Below are positions 32,568 to 40,950 of a stretch of 53,877 bases of DNA, piece after piece. The notes beneath the pieces were generated by a model that was not told where the DNA came from, made no database searches, and saw only the letters and a program-made list of their open reading frames with translations. The first letter of the stretch is position 1. Each line of letters starts with the position of its first letter. Origin of the DNA: QHCA01 sp003244095 (GTDB lineage: Bacteria > Actinomycetota > Actinomycetes > Mycobacteriales > QHCA01); assembly GCA_038329965.1 (NCBI GenBank), contig JBBQNN010000019.1:1-53877 (forward strand), in the 5' to 3' direction. A program made the translations under genes and the position numbers.

Positions 32568-33313
32568 AGCTCACCGTCGTCGGCTGCGCCGGCAGCTTCC
32601 CGCGCTCCGACTCCGCCTGCTCCGCCTATCTCGTGGAGGCCGAGGGGTTCCACCTCCTTCTCGACATGGGAAACGGCGCGCTCGGCGCGCTCCAGCAGCA
32701 CGTCGGGCTGTACGACCTCGATGCGCTGTTCATCAGCCACCTGCACGGTGACCACTGCTTCGACGCGTGCACGTACGTCGTCGCCCGCCGGTACGCCCCA
32801 GGCGGCCCGCTGCCCACCCTGCCGCTGCACGCCCCGGCCGGAACCCTGGCGAGGTTCGCGCGGGCGTACGAGATCAATCCGGGCGGGTCCCGCCTCGACG
32901 AGATCTACGACGAGCGCGTCCTCACCCCCAAGTCCTTTGAGATTGGACCGTTCCAGGTGCGGGTCGAGCGGACGAACCATCCGGTCGAGACCTATGGCGT
33001 GCGGCTCGAACACGGGGGCCGGGTGCTCGCCTACTCCGCCGACAGCGCACCGACCGACGCGTTGGTGAGCCTGGCTCGTGATGCCGACGTCTTCCTGTGC
33101 GAGGCGACCTGGAGCTCCACGGTGACCAATTCGCCGAATCTGCACGTGACCGGGGCTGAAGCCGGGGAGCATGCGACCCGGGCCGGTGCCGAGCGGCTCC
33201 TGCTGACGCACCTCATGGCATGGAGCGACCCGGGCCGCACGCTGGAGGAGGCCACGTCCACCTTCGACGGCAAGGTGGTCGTGGTGGCAAGCGGCGACTC
33301 TTACGACGTTTAG
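32564..33313 (+). CDS. MBL-fold hydrolase, Rv1339-like cyclic-nucleotide phosphodiesterase candidate
   Basis: 249 residues. The metallo-beta-lactamase motif is LFISHLHGDHCFDA (HxHxDH), followed by the second metal ligands at RTNHPVETYGVRLEHGG, AYSADSAPTD and LLLTHLMAW. The overall layout is RNase Z/PDE-like. Position between murI and rph is that of Rv1339, reported as an atypical cAMP phosphodiesterase. If so it would degrade the product of the membrane cyclase at 3,858. GTG lies in the murI stop codon. Confidence 0.88.
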   Translation: MKLTVVGCAGSFPRSDSACSAYLVEAEGFHLLLDMGNGALGALQQHVGLYDLDALFISHLHGDHCFDACTYVVARRYAPGGPLPTLPLHAPAGTLARFARAYEINPGGSRLDEIYDERVLTPKSFEIGPFQVRVERTNHPVETYGVRLEHGGRVLAYSADSAPTDALVSLARDADVFLCEATWSSTVTNSPNLHVTGAEAGEHATRAGAERLLLTHLMAWSDPGRTLEEATSTFDGKVVVVASGDSYDV

Positions 33314-33322
33314 GCTTCGTGG

Positions 33323-34057
33323 ATGACCCGACCCGACGGCCGTGGGCCGGCCGACCTGCGCCCCGTCACGATCACCCGGCGCTGGCTCGACCACGCCGAG
33401 GGCTCGGCGCTGGTGGAGTTCGGCGCCACCAGGGTGCTGTGCGCTGCCAGCGTGACCCAGGGCGTTCCCCGCTGGCGCAAGGGAAGCGGGCTGGGATGGG
33501 TCACGGCGGAGTACGCCATGCTGCCGCGGGCCACGCACACCCGCAGCGACCGCGAGTCGGTCAAGGGCCGCATCGGCGGCCGCACGCACGAGATCAGCCG
33601 GCTGATCGGGCGCAGCCTGCGGGCCGCCATCGACCTCAAGGCGCTCGGCGAGAACACCATCGCGATCGACTGCGATGTCCTGCAGGCCGACGGCGGCACC
33701 CGCACCGCGGCGGTCACCGGTGCCTACGTCGCGCTCGCCGACGCGGTGAGCTGGCTGCGGGACAAGGGATCGCTGTCCCGGCCGGAGCCGCTGCGCACCT
33801 CTGTCGCCGCGGTGTCCGTGGGCATCGTCGACGGTGAGCCCCGGCTCGACCTCGCCTACACCGAGGACGTCAGGGCCGACACGGACATGAACGTCGTCTG
33901 CACCGGTGAGGGCGCGTTCGTCGAGGTCCAGGGCACCGCCGAGGGCGAGCCATTCGACCGGCAGACCCTCGACCGGCTGCTCGACCTCGCGGTCGCCGGC
34001 TGTGCCGAGCTGGCGCTGGTGCAGCGGCAGGCGCTGCGGCAGGCCGCACGGCCGTGA
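33323..34057 (+). CDS. rph: Ribonuclease PH
   Basis: 244 residues. Contains RPVTITRRWLDHAEGSALVE, the phosphate/tRNA-contact block SDRESVKGRIGGRTHEISRL, IGRSLRAAIDLKALGENTI and the metal site region CDVLQADGGTRTAAVTGAY. It trims tRNA 3' ends by phosphorolysis. The gene is 9 bp after the MBL gene and overlaps rdgB by 4 bp, as in Rv1340-Rv1341. Confidence 0.96.
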   Translation: MTRPDGRGPADLRPVTITRRWLDHAEGSALVEFGATRVLCAASVTQGVPRWRKGSGLGWVTAEYAMLPRATHTRSDRESVKGRIGGRTHEISRLIGRSLRAAIDLKALGENTIAIDCDVLQADGGTRTAAVTGAYVALADAVSWLRDKGSLSRPEPLRTSVAAVSVGIVDGEPRLDLAYTEDVRADTDMNVVCTGEGAFVEVQGTAEGEPFDRQTLDRLLDLAVAGCAELALVQRQALRQAARP

Positions 34058-34671
34058 GCCTCCCGCAGGTGCTGCTCGCGACCCGCAACGCGCACAAGCT
34101 GGCGGAACTGCGCCGGATCCTGGCCGGCACGGGCGCGGACCTCGACCTCCTGGGGCTCGACGACGTGCCCGCCTACGACGAGGCGCCTGAGACCGGCGCG
34201 ACGTTCGCCGCGAATGCCCTCGCCAAGGCACGCGACGGGGCACGTCACACCGGCCTGCCGACGGTGGCCGACGACAGCGGCTTGGCGGTGGAGGCCCTCA
34301 ACGGGATGCCAGGCGTGCTCTCAGCCCGCTGGGCCGGTCGGCACGGTGACGACCCGGCCAACCTGCGGCTGATCCTCGACCAGCTCGTCGACGTGCCGGC
34401 CCGGCGGCGCCGAGCGGCCTTCGTCTGTGCCGCTGCCCTGGTTACGCCGACCGGTGCCGAGCAGGTCGTCGAAGGCCGGATGGAGGGCGTGATCATCGAG
34501 GGCCCGCGAGGCGACGGCGGCTTCGGCTACGACCCGATCTTCGTCGCAGACGGGCAGGCCCGCAGCAACGCGGAGCTCAGTCCCGAGGAGAAGGACGCGA
34601 TCAGCCACCGCGGCGCAGCCCTCCGTGCGCTCGCACCGGTGCTGACCGCGAGGGTCGCTGCCGGCGCCTGA
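34054..34671 (+). CDS. rdgB: dITP/XTP pyrophosphatase (RdgB/HAM1 family)
   Basis: 205 residues. LLATRNAHKLAELRRIL, the active-site DDSGLAVEALNGMPGVLSAR and GDGGFGYDPIFV are conserved. It removes non-canonical purine triphosphates (dITP, XTP) from the nucleotide pool. GTG overlaps the rph stop; it is the last gene of the murI-rdgB operon. Confidence 0.95.
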   Translation: MSLPQVLLATRNAHKLAELRRILAGTGADLDLLGLDDVPAYDEAPETGATFAANALAKARDGARHTGLPTVADDSGLAVEALNGMPGVLSARWAGRHGDDPANLRLILDQLVDVPARRRRAAFVCAAALVTPTGAEQVVEGRMEGVIIEGPRGDGGFGYDPIFVADGQARSNAELSPEEKDAISHRGAALRALAPVLTARVAAGA

Positions 34672-34697
34672 CAACCCCGGATGATGCACAAATCGCA

Positions 34698-35819
34698 ATG
34701 GATCCGCTACTGTGCGTGAACGGCAGCCGCTCAGAATACGGGCGGTTCTCGGATTGCGAGGCTGCAGTGGCAGACGACCGGCGGTTGGCCGAGGTGCTGA
34801 TCGAGTTCGCGCACACCTTGGTGGGCGACTTCTCGATCCAGTCGATTCTGGACCGGCTGGTGCAGCGCATCACGACGATCGTGCCGGTCACAGGCGCCGG
34901 CGTCCTGCTGATGCGGGCCGACGGCGACCTGCACTTCGTCGCCGCCTCCGACGACGTCCTGCTGCGGGTCGAGCCGCTGCAGGTGGAGTTCGGCGAGGGC
35001 CCGTGCATCGAGGCCTGGCGTACCGGCAAGCAGGTCCTCGTCGCCGACCTGGGCACCGACGAGCGGTTCCCGCAGTTCTCCCCGCGGGCCCGTGAGGCAG
35101 GTCTGGGCGCCGTCTTCTCGTTCCCGATGACGGTCGAGGGCAATCGGATCGGCGCGCTCGACGTCTACCTGCGCGAGCCGGGCAAGCTCGCTCCGCAGGA
35201 TGTCGTCGCGACCCAGGTGCTCGCCGATGTCGCCGCGTCCTATGTCTCCAACTCGCGCAGCCAGCACGCCGAACGCGAGGCGGCGGAGGAGTTGCGGCGG
35301 CGCACCCTGCACGATGAGCTGACCGGCTTGGCCAACCGCGTCCTGTTGCACGACCGGCTCGAGCAGGCGGTGGCCAAGGCCAAGCGATCCGGTGGCATCG
35401 CGGCTGTGCTCTTCGTGGACCTGGACCGGTTCAAGACCATCAACGACCAGCACGGCCATCACGTGGGCGATCAGACACTGGTCGCGGTCGCCGACCGGCT
35501 GCGGCACGCGGTGCGCCCCGCGGACACCCTCGCCCGGCTCTCCGGTGACGAGTTCGTCATCGTGTGCGAGGAGATCCTCGACGCCGCTGTCGCCGAGAAC
35601 GTCGCCAAGCGGGTCGCCGATGCGCTTGCCCTCCCGCTGCCGATCGCCGGCGTCGGCACCGTTGACGTGTCGGCCAGCGTCGGCATCGCCTTCGCCGGAA
35701 GGGGCGTCGACCTGCCCGAGGCGATCCTGCGCGACGCCGACGCGGCGATGTTCGAGGCCAAGCGCGGTGGCGGCGGGCGCTACGTCATCGCCGCGGAGTC
35801 GGTCCGCGCCCAGCGCTGA
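34698..35819 (+). CDS. GAF-GGDEF diguanylate cyclase
   Basis: 373 residues, cytosolic. A GAF domain (about 30-190; GEGPCIEAWRTGKQVLVADL is the core) is joined by a helix to a GGDEF domain (about 205-365). The active-site loop is LARLSGDEFVIV, i.e. SGDEF rather than GGDEF, a substitution that occurs in active enzymes. DLDRFKTINDQHGHHVGDQ has the metal-binding Asp and nucleotide Asn/Asp. The inhibitory RxxD site (RPAD) is present five residues upstream, so product feedback is likely. It makes c-di-GMP in response to an unknown small ligand or redox cue. 26 bp after rdgB, but the function is unrelated. Confidence 0.9.
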   Translation: MDPLLCVNGSRSEYGRFSDCEAAVADDRRLAEVLIEFAHTLVGDFSIQSILDRLVQRITTIVPVTGAGVLLMRADGDLHFVAASDDVLLRVEPLQVEFGEGPCIEAWRTGKQVLVADLGTDERFPQFSPRAREAGLGAVFSFPMTVEGNRIGALDVYLREPGKLAPQDVVATQVLADVAASYVSNSRSQHAEREAAEELRRRTLHDELTGLANRVLLHDRLEQAVAKAKRSGGIAAVLFVDLDRFKTINDQHGHHVGDQTLVAVADRLRHAVRPADTLARLSGDEFVIVCEEILDAAVAENVAKRVADALALPLPIAGVGTVDVSASVGIAFAGRGVDLPEAILRDADAAMFEAKRGGGGRYVIAAESVRAQR

Positions 35820-35842
35820 GGCCAGGCAGGTTGGCGACACCG

Positions 35843-35915
35843 TGGGGCCGATGAGAGTCGAACTCACACTGGCACGGACCTAAACCGTGTGCCTCTGCCA
35901 TTGGGCTACGGCCCC
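35843..35915 (-). tRNA. tRNA with anticodon UAG (Leu, CUA codon), short variable loop
   Basis: On the minus strand a 73-nt cloverleaf folds: acceptor GGGGCCG/CGGCCCC (7 bp perfect), anticodon stem CACGG/CCGTG with loop TTTAGGT (anticodon UAG), T arm GTGAG-TTCGACT-CTCAT, discriminator A, no encoded CCA. The D stem is weak (GCC/GGC, loop of 10). The variable loop is 5 nt (CCAGT). Anticodon UAG reads the leucine codon CUA, and A73 fits leucine, but bacterial tRNA-Leu is a class II tRNA with a long variable arm, which is absent. Charging identity is therefore open. It lies between the GAF-GGDEF gene and bcp. Confidence 0.85.
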
Positions 35916-35966
35916 GGCGCCGATTGTTTCAGAGACGCCAATCTCGCGGGCGCGACTACCTGTCAT

Positions 35967-36455
35967 CTACAGACCGAGCTCGCGGCGGAGCTTGGCAACG
36001 TGCCCGGTGGCCTTGACGCTGTACTGCGCCGCCTCGATCCGGCCCTCGGCGTCGATGACGAACGTGCAGCGGATCACCCCCGTGACGGTCCGGCCGTACA
36101 GCTTCTTCTCCCCGTAGGCGCCGTACGCGGTCAGCACCGACTTGTCGGGGTCGGACAGCAGGGGGAACGTCAGCCCGTCCCTGTCACGGAACGTCGCGAG
36201 CGTGGCCGGTGCGTCCGGCGAGATGCCCAGGACGTCGATGCCGGCCGCGTGCAGGGCGTCGAGGGAGTCGCGGAAGTCGCAGGCCTGTTTGGTGCAGCCC
36301 GGCGTCATGGCGGCGGGATAGGCATAGAGGACGGTACGGCGACCGCGCAGGTCGGCCAGCGTGCGCCGCGCGCCGCTGTCGTCGATGAGGTCGAAGTCGG
36401 GTGCTTCGTCACCGGGCTGGAGCCGAACGGGGGTGGCAGATGTCATGGTGGCCAC
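35967..36455 (-). CDS. bcp: Peroxiredoxin of the BCP/PrxQ type
   Basis: 162 residues from GTG 36455, or 159 from ATG 36446. Thioredoxin fold with peroxidatic Cys in PAAMTPGCTKQACDFRD and the resolving Cys five residues later, the atypical 2-Cys arrangement of PrxQ. GISPDAPATLATFRDRDGLTFPLLSDPD is the standard segment after it. It reduces hydrogen and alkyl peroxides in the cytosol using thioredoxin. Divergent from the GH15 gene with only about 20 bp between, so the promoters overlap the coding ends. Confidence 0.94.
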   Translation of the reverse strand: MATMTSATPVRLQPGDEAPDFDLIDDSGARRTLADLRGRRTVLYAYPAAMTPGCTKQACDFRDSLDALHAAGIDVLGISPDAPATLATFRDRDGLTFPLLSDPDKSVLTAYGAYGEKKLYGRTVTGVIRCTFVIDAEGRIEAAQYSVKATGHVAKLRRELGL

Positions 36456-36475
36456 GAGGCTAGCAAGATGTCCCC

Positions 36476-38278
36476 ATGGCCCTGCCGATCGAGGACTACG
36501 CGATCATCGGAGACACCCACACTGCCGCCCTCGTCGGGCGCGACGGCTCCATCGACTGGCTGTGCATGCCGCGCTTCGACTCGCCGGCCTGCTTCGCCGC
36601 CCTGGTCGGCACCGAGGACAACGGCCACTGGGTCATCCGGCCGTGCGGTGCGGTCACCTCGGTCCGGCGCTGCTACCGCGGGCATACCCTGGTCCTGGAG
36701 ACGGAGTTCACCACTGCCGAAGGAGTCGTACGGCTGACCGACTGCATGCCGGTGAACGACGGGCGGGCCGACATCGTGCGCCAGGTCGAGGGGGTCAGCG
36801 GCACCGTACCGATGGAGATGGAGTTCACCATCCGCTTCGGCTACGGCCGGGTGGTCCCCTGGGTGCGCAAGCGGCACGACCGCCGCACCATCGTCGCCAT
36901 CGCCGGCCCGGACGCGATCTGCCTGCGCGGCAACGTGGTGCCCGAGCCGCAGGGGCGCATGCACCGGGCGGAGTTCACGATCTCCCCCGGCGAGATCCTG
37001 GACTTCTCGATGACGTGGTTCCCCTCGCACGAGCCGGTCCCGCCGCCGTATGACACCACCGAGGTGATCGCCTCGACGGAGAACTTCTGGCAGGATTGGT
37101 CGGCGCAGTGCACGTACGACGGCACTTACCACGAGGCGGTCCTGCGTTCGCTCACCGTACTCAAGGCCATGACCTACCAGCCGACCGGCGGCATCGTCGC
37201 CGCGGTGACCGCGTCCCTGCCGGAGCAGTTCGGGGGCCCCCGCAACTGGGACTACCGGTTCTGCTGGCTGCGCGACGCCTCCCTGACCCTCTGGGCGCTG
37301 CTGGCCAACGGCTACCGCGACGAGGCCCAGGCGTGGCGGCGATGGCTGCTGCGCGCGGTGGCCGGCGAACCCGCTGACCTGCAGATCCTGTACGGCGTCG
37401 CGGGGGAGCGGAACACCCCCGAGTACGAGCTGGACTGGCTGCCCGGCTACGAGGGCTCCCGACCGGTCCGGGTGGGCAACGCGGCCGCCGCGCAGTACCA
37501 GGCCGATGTCGTGGGCGAGGTGATGGACGCACTGCAGGAGGCGCGCGGGATGGGGCTGGCCGAGGACCAGTGGTCCTGGCCGCTGCAGCGCTCGCTGATG
37601 AGCTACCTGGAGGCCAACTGGGAGCGACCGGACAGCGGGATCTGGGAGGTACGCGGGCCGCTGCGCTTCTTCACCCACTCCCGGGTGATGGTGTGGGTCG
37701 CCTTCGACCGGGCGGTGCGGGCCTGCGAGAGCTACGCGCTTGACGGGCCGGTCGAGCGCTGGCGGAAGTTACGCGATCAGGTGCACGCGGAGGTGATGGA
37801 GAAGGGGTGGAACGAGGAGCTGCAGACCTTCACGCAGTACTACGGCGGCAACTCCGTGGATGCCAGCCTGCTGCTGATCTCGCACATGGGCTTCCTCCCG
37901 CCCGATCACCCGCGGTTGCTCGGCACGATCGCCGCCGTCGAGCGCGAGCTCAAACACGGCATCCTCGTGGACCGGTACGTCACCGAAGCCGAGCACGACG
38001 GGCAGACCGTCGACGGGCTGCCGCCGGGTGAGTACGCCTTCCTCGCCTGCAGCTTCTGGCTGGTCGGCTCCTACGCCCGGGCCGGGCGGGTCGCGGAGGC
38101 CCGGGAGATGTTCGAGTCCCTGCTCGACTTGGCCAACGACGTCGGGCTGATGGCTGAGGAGTACGACGACGCCGGCAAACGCATGGCCGGGAATTTCCCC
38201 CAGGCCTTCTCCCATCTGGCCCTGGTCGACGCCGCCCACACGCTCGCTGCTACCAAGGGAACGCCCCGCGGCTCGTGA
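36476..38278 (+). CDS. Glycoside hydrolase family 15 protein (glucoamylase/trehalase type)
   Basis: 600 residues without a signal peptide. N-terminal beta-sandwich (IEDYAIIGDTHTAALVGRDGSIDWLCMPRF) followed by an (alpha/alpha)6 barrel with GGPRNWDYRFCWLRDASLTL, the GH15 substrate-site block, and the C-terminal catalytic-base region MAEEYDDAGKRMAGNFPQA. Proteins of this layout in mycobacteria hydrolyse trehalose in a phosphate-dependent way, others cleave alpha-1,4 or alpha-1,6 glucans; sequence alone does not separate these. Probably cytosolic trehalose or glycogen turnover. Confidence 0.92.
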   Translation: MALPIEDYAIIGDTHTAALVGRDGSIDWLCMPRFDSPACFAALVGTEDNGHWVIRPCGAVTSVRRCYRGHTLVLETEFTTAEGVVRLTDCMPVNDGRADIVRQVEGVSGTVPMEMEFTIRFGYGRVVPWVRKRHDRRTIVAIAGPDAICLRGNVVPEPQGRMHRAEFTISPGEILDFSMTWFPSHEPVPPPYDTTEVIASTENFWQDWSAQCTYDGTYHEAVLRSLTVLKAMTYQPTGGIVAAVTASLPEQFGGPRNWDYRFCWLRDASLTLWALLANGYRDEAQAWRRWLLRAVAGEPADLQILYGVAGERNTPEYELDWLPGYEGSRPVRVGNAAAAQYQADVVGEVMDALQEARGMGLAEDQWSWPLQRSLMSYLEANWERPDSGIWEVRGPLRFFTHSRVMVWVAFDRAVRACESYALDGPVERWRKLRDQVHAEVMEKGWNEELQTFTQYYGGNSVDASLLLISHMGFLPPDHPRLLGTIAAVERELKHGILVDRYVTEAEHDGQTVDGLPPGEYAFLACSFWLVGSYARAGRVAEAREMFESLLDLANDVGLMAEEYDDAGKRMAGNFPQAFSHLALVDAAHTLAATKGTPRGS

Positions 38279-38375
38279 GCCGGCCACGCCACCGCGCACG
38301 ACGCCCGGAGTTTAGGCTGTGCCGGGGCCTCAGCGCGGCGTCTGGCCGGCCGAGATGACCTTGTGGGGAGGCGAC

Positions 38376-40760
38376 ATGTCGGACAGGTCGAGGCGAGTGC
38401 CCGGCGACCTCGTGCTCGACGTGTCGATCTTCGCCATCGGCCTCTCGATCGCCCTCGGCAGCGTGACGCTGTGGATCGTCGGCAGACCTGACCTTGCCCC
38501 CTACGAGGTGGTGGTCGCCGGTCTGGCCGTGCTCATGTCGCGCTACCCCCTGACCCTGGCCCAGCGGGCCGGCGATGTGGAGATCGGCTTCGAGGCCGCC
38601 CTGCTCGTCTTCCTCGCCCTGACCGCACCTGCCCTGCAGGCGCTGGCGCTGTGGTCACTGGCCATGCTCGGATGCCACGGATTCCAGCGCCGGCGCTGGC
38701 GGGCCCGGATCTTCAACCTCGGCACCACGGTCACCGGTGGCGCCCTGCTCGTGTGGGTCTTCGCCATTGGGGACGACGAGGGCTTCGCGGGTGCGCGTGC
38801 GCTCGGGACGGTCGTCGTGGCGTGCAGCGTGTACTTCTGCTTCGACCTGGTGGTCACCGCGGTCTCCGTCGCGGGCGAGGAACACGCGTCGCTCACCGCT
38901 GCCCTGCGCTGGCGGTCGGTGCTGCTGGCGTTGGTGTGCTTCGTCGGGGTGGACACCGTCGGCTACCTCGGCGCTCTCCTCCTCCGAGAGCACTCCGCGT
39001 GGACGCTGCTGCTACTGCTCATGCCGGTCGGCGCCATCCTCGTCGCCGGACGTGCGGTGAGCCGTTCCCGGCTGGCCGAGCAACGGCTGGGCGGGCTGTT
39101 CGAGGCCGCCACGCAGGCACCGGACTGGGCCGACGAGGCGGAGTTCGAGAAGGCCCTCGTCGACCAGGCGGAGATCATCCTGCGCCGGTCGGCCGTGGAG
39201 TTGCGTGCCGAGCCGGCAGGCCCCGGTGAGATCGGCGCCGCTCTCGCCGTCGCGGGCCGTCAGCCGCGCCACCTGGTGGCCCGCCGCACAGTCAACGTGG
39301 GACGTTTCGGCGACGAGGACCTGAGGGCACTCGAGGCGCTTGCCGCGGTCGGCGCCGCGTCGATGACCCGGCGGCACATGGCCGACGAGACTGCCTACCT
39401 CGCCCGGCACGACATCCTGACCGGGCTGGTCAACCGCGGCGTGTTCAGCGACCGGCTCGAGCACGCGCTGAAGCTGCGGCAGCGCACCGGCGAGATCGCC
39501 GTGCTGTACTGCGACCTAGACGGCTTCAAGTCCATCAACGACCGGCTGGGTCACGAGGCGGGCGACCGGCTGCTGGTCGTGGTCGCCGAACGGCTGTCCA
39601 GCTGCCTGCGGGACTCCGACACCGCGGCCCGGATCGGCGGCGACGAGTTCGCGATCCTGGTCGAAGCGCTGCCGGACCCACGCGGCCCGCGGCAACTCGC
39701 CGACCGCATCCTGGAGGTCTTCGGGCCGACCTTCGCCGTCGACGGCCGCGACGTGCACATGGCGGTCAGCATCGGCATCGCGTACGCGAAGGGAGACGGG
39801 ACCGGCGAGGACCTCCTGCACCAGGCCGACACCGCGATGTACCGGGCGAAGGCGCGCGGCAAGGGCCGGGCCGAGGTGTTCGAGCCCAGCATGCAGTCGG
39901 AGATCCTGAAGCGGATCGAGCTTGAGGAGGAGCTGCGCAAGGCGGTCCACGCCCATGCGATCGAGCTGGTCTACCAGCCGGTCGTGGCGCTGGCCAGCGG
40001 CCGGATCGACGGGTTCGAGGCGCTGGCTCGCTGGCACCACCCGACCCTGGGCGCGGTGTCGCCCGAGGTCTTCATCCCCATGGCCGAGCAGATGGGGCTG
40101 ATCGACCAGCTCGGTGAACAGGTGCTCGCCCTGGGGCATGCGGCTGCCATCACGTTGCGGGACAGGGCGGGCCGGCCGTTCACGATGGGGATCAACGTCT
40201 CACCCGCCCAGGTCAAGGACCCGGCGTTGCTCGTACAGGTCAAAGACCTGATCGCCTCCGCGCCCGACATCCAGCTCCTGCTCGAACTCACCGAGAGCGC
40301 GCTGCTGGCCGACGACGAGGAGACATCGTCGGCCCTGCTCGCGCTGGAGGAGGCCGGTGTCGCCCTTGCTGTGGACGACTTCGGGGTGGGTTACTCCTCG
40401 ATCGGATACCTCTACCGCCTGCCCGTCAAGATCGTGAAACTCGATCGGTCGCTCATCGCGGCGCTGGGCGAGCCACGCGCGCACACCCTGGTGCAGGGCG
40501 TCGTCGCGATGGCGCAGGCGATGGGTCTGACGGTGGTCGCCGAAGGCATCGAGGGCTGGGCCACCGTTTCCACCGTCCGCGGGCTCGGCTGCACGCTGGG
40601 CCAGGGCCACCTGCTCGCTCGGCCGATGACCCTGGAGCAGGCGGTGCAGGCCTCCGTCGCGGGCTCTCTGCACGCGTGGAGACTCCAGGGGGAGACCCCG
40701 GATCAGGAGCCGACTCGGGTGGGAGACCCGGCCGGCGCTGGTCCTAATCTGGACTGGTGA
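38376..40760 (+). CDS. Membrane GGDEF-EAL protein (bifunctional c-di-GMP enzyme)
   Basis: 794 residues. About seven membrane helices (15-230) form an N-terminal sensor of unknown type, followed by a degenerate linker domain (about 230-340), GGDEF (about 345-505) and EAL (about 515-770). The cyclase loop is intact (ARIGGDEFAIL) with inhibitory site RDSD upstream. The phosphodiesterase is also intact: FEALARW (EAL), INVSPAQ, LELTESALL, VDDFGVGYSS, KLDRSL and AEGIE. Both activities may exist and one be dominant. ATG 38376 follows GGGGAGG by 4 bp. This is the second c-di-GMP protein within 6 kb. Confidence 0.93.
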   Translation: MSDRSRRVPGDLVLDVSIFAIGLSIALGSVTLWIVGRPDLAPYEVVVAGLAVLMSRYPLTLAQRAGDVEIGFEAALLVFLALTAPALQALALWSLAMLGCHGFQRRRWRARIFNLGTTVTGGALLVWVFAIGDDEGFAGARALGTVVVACSVYFCFDLVVTAVSVAGEEHASLTAALRWRSVLLALVCFVGVDTVGYLGALLLREHSAWTLLLLLMPVGAILVAGRAVSRSRLAEQRLGGLFEAATQAPDWADEAEFEKALVDQAEIILRRSAVELRAEPAGPGEIGAALAVAGRQPRHLVARRTVNVGRFGDEDLRALEALAAVGAASMTRRHMADETAYLARHDILTGLVNRGVFSDRLEHALKLRQRTGEIAVLYCDLDGFKSINDRLGHEAGDRLLVVVAERLSSCLRDSDTAARIGGDEFAILVEALPDPRGPRQLADRILEVFGPTFAVDGRDVHMAVSIGIAYAKGDGTGEDLLHQADTAMYRAKARGKGRAEVFEPSMQSEILKRIELEEELRKAVHAHAIELVYQPVVALASGRIDGFEALARWHHPTLGAVSPEVFIPMAEQMGLIDQLGEQVLALGHAAAITLRDRAGRPFTMGINVSPAQVKDPALLVQVKDLIASAPDIQLLLELTESALLADDEETSSALLALEEAGVALAVDDFGVGYSSIGYLYRLPVKIVKLDRSLIAALGEPRAHTLVQGVVAMAQAMGLTVVAEGIEGWATVSTVRGLGCTLGQGHLLARPMTLEQAVQASVAGSLHAWRLQGETPDQEPTRVGDPAGAGPNLDW

Positions 40761-40767
40761 ACTGACA

Positions 40768-40950
40768 ATGGGTCGCCACCAGCGATGGGGTGACGTCGCG
40801 CCCCCTGCGCCGGTGAGCGTGTTCGCCGACCAGTGCCCGCACCGTCACCTGCCGCTGTCGGCCGGGACCGTTGTGGAGGGCCGGCTGCGCAGTGCCTACC
40901 ACGGGTGGGAGTTCGATCCGGCCCGTCAGGCCAGTACGGTTCAGCCGTGA
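40768..40950 (+). pseudogene. Rieske [2Fe-2S] domain fragment
   Basis: A 60-residue open frame contains SVFADQCPHRHLPLSAG, the first Rieske cluster motif (CxH), and LRSAYHGWEFD, which should be the second motif (CxxH). The second Cys is replaced by Ser, so only three of four ligands remain. The domain is also shorter than any working Rieske protein (about 100 residues) and lacks the first strands. It is squeezed between the GGDEF-EAL stop and codA, and overlaps the codA start by 4 bp, so it may persist only because it carries codA expression signals. Confidence 0.6.
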
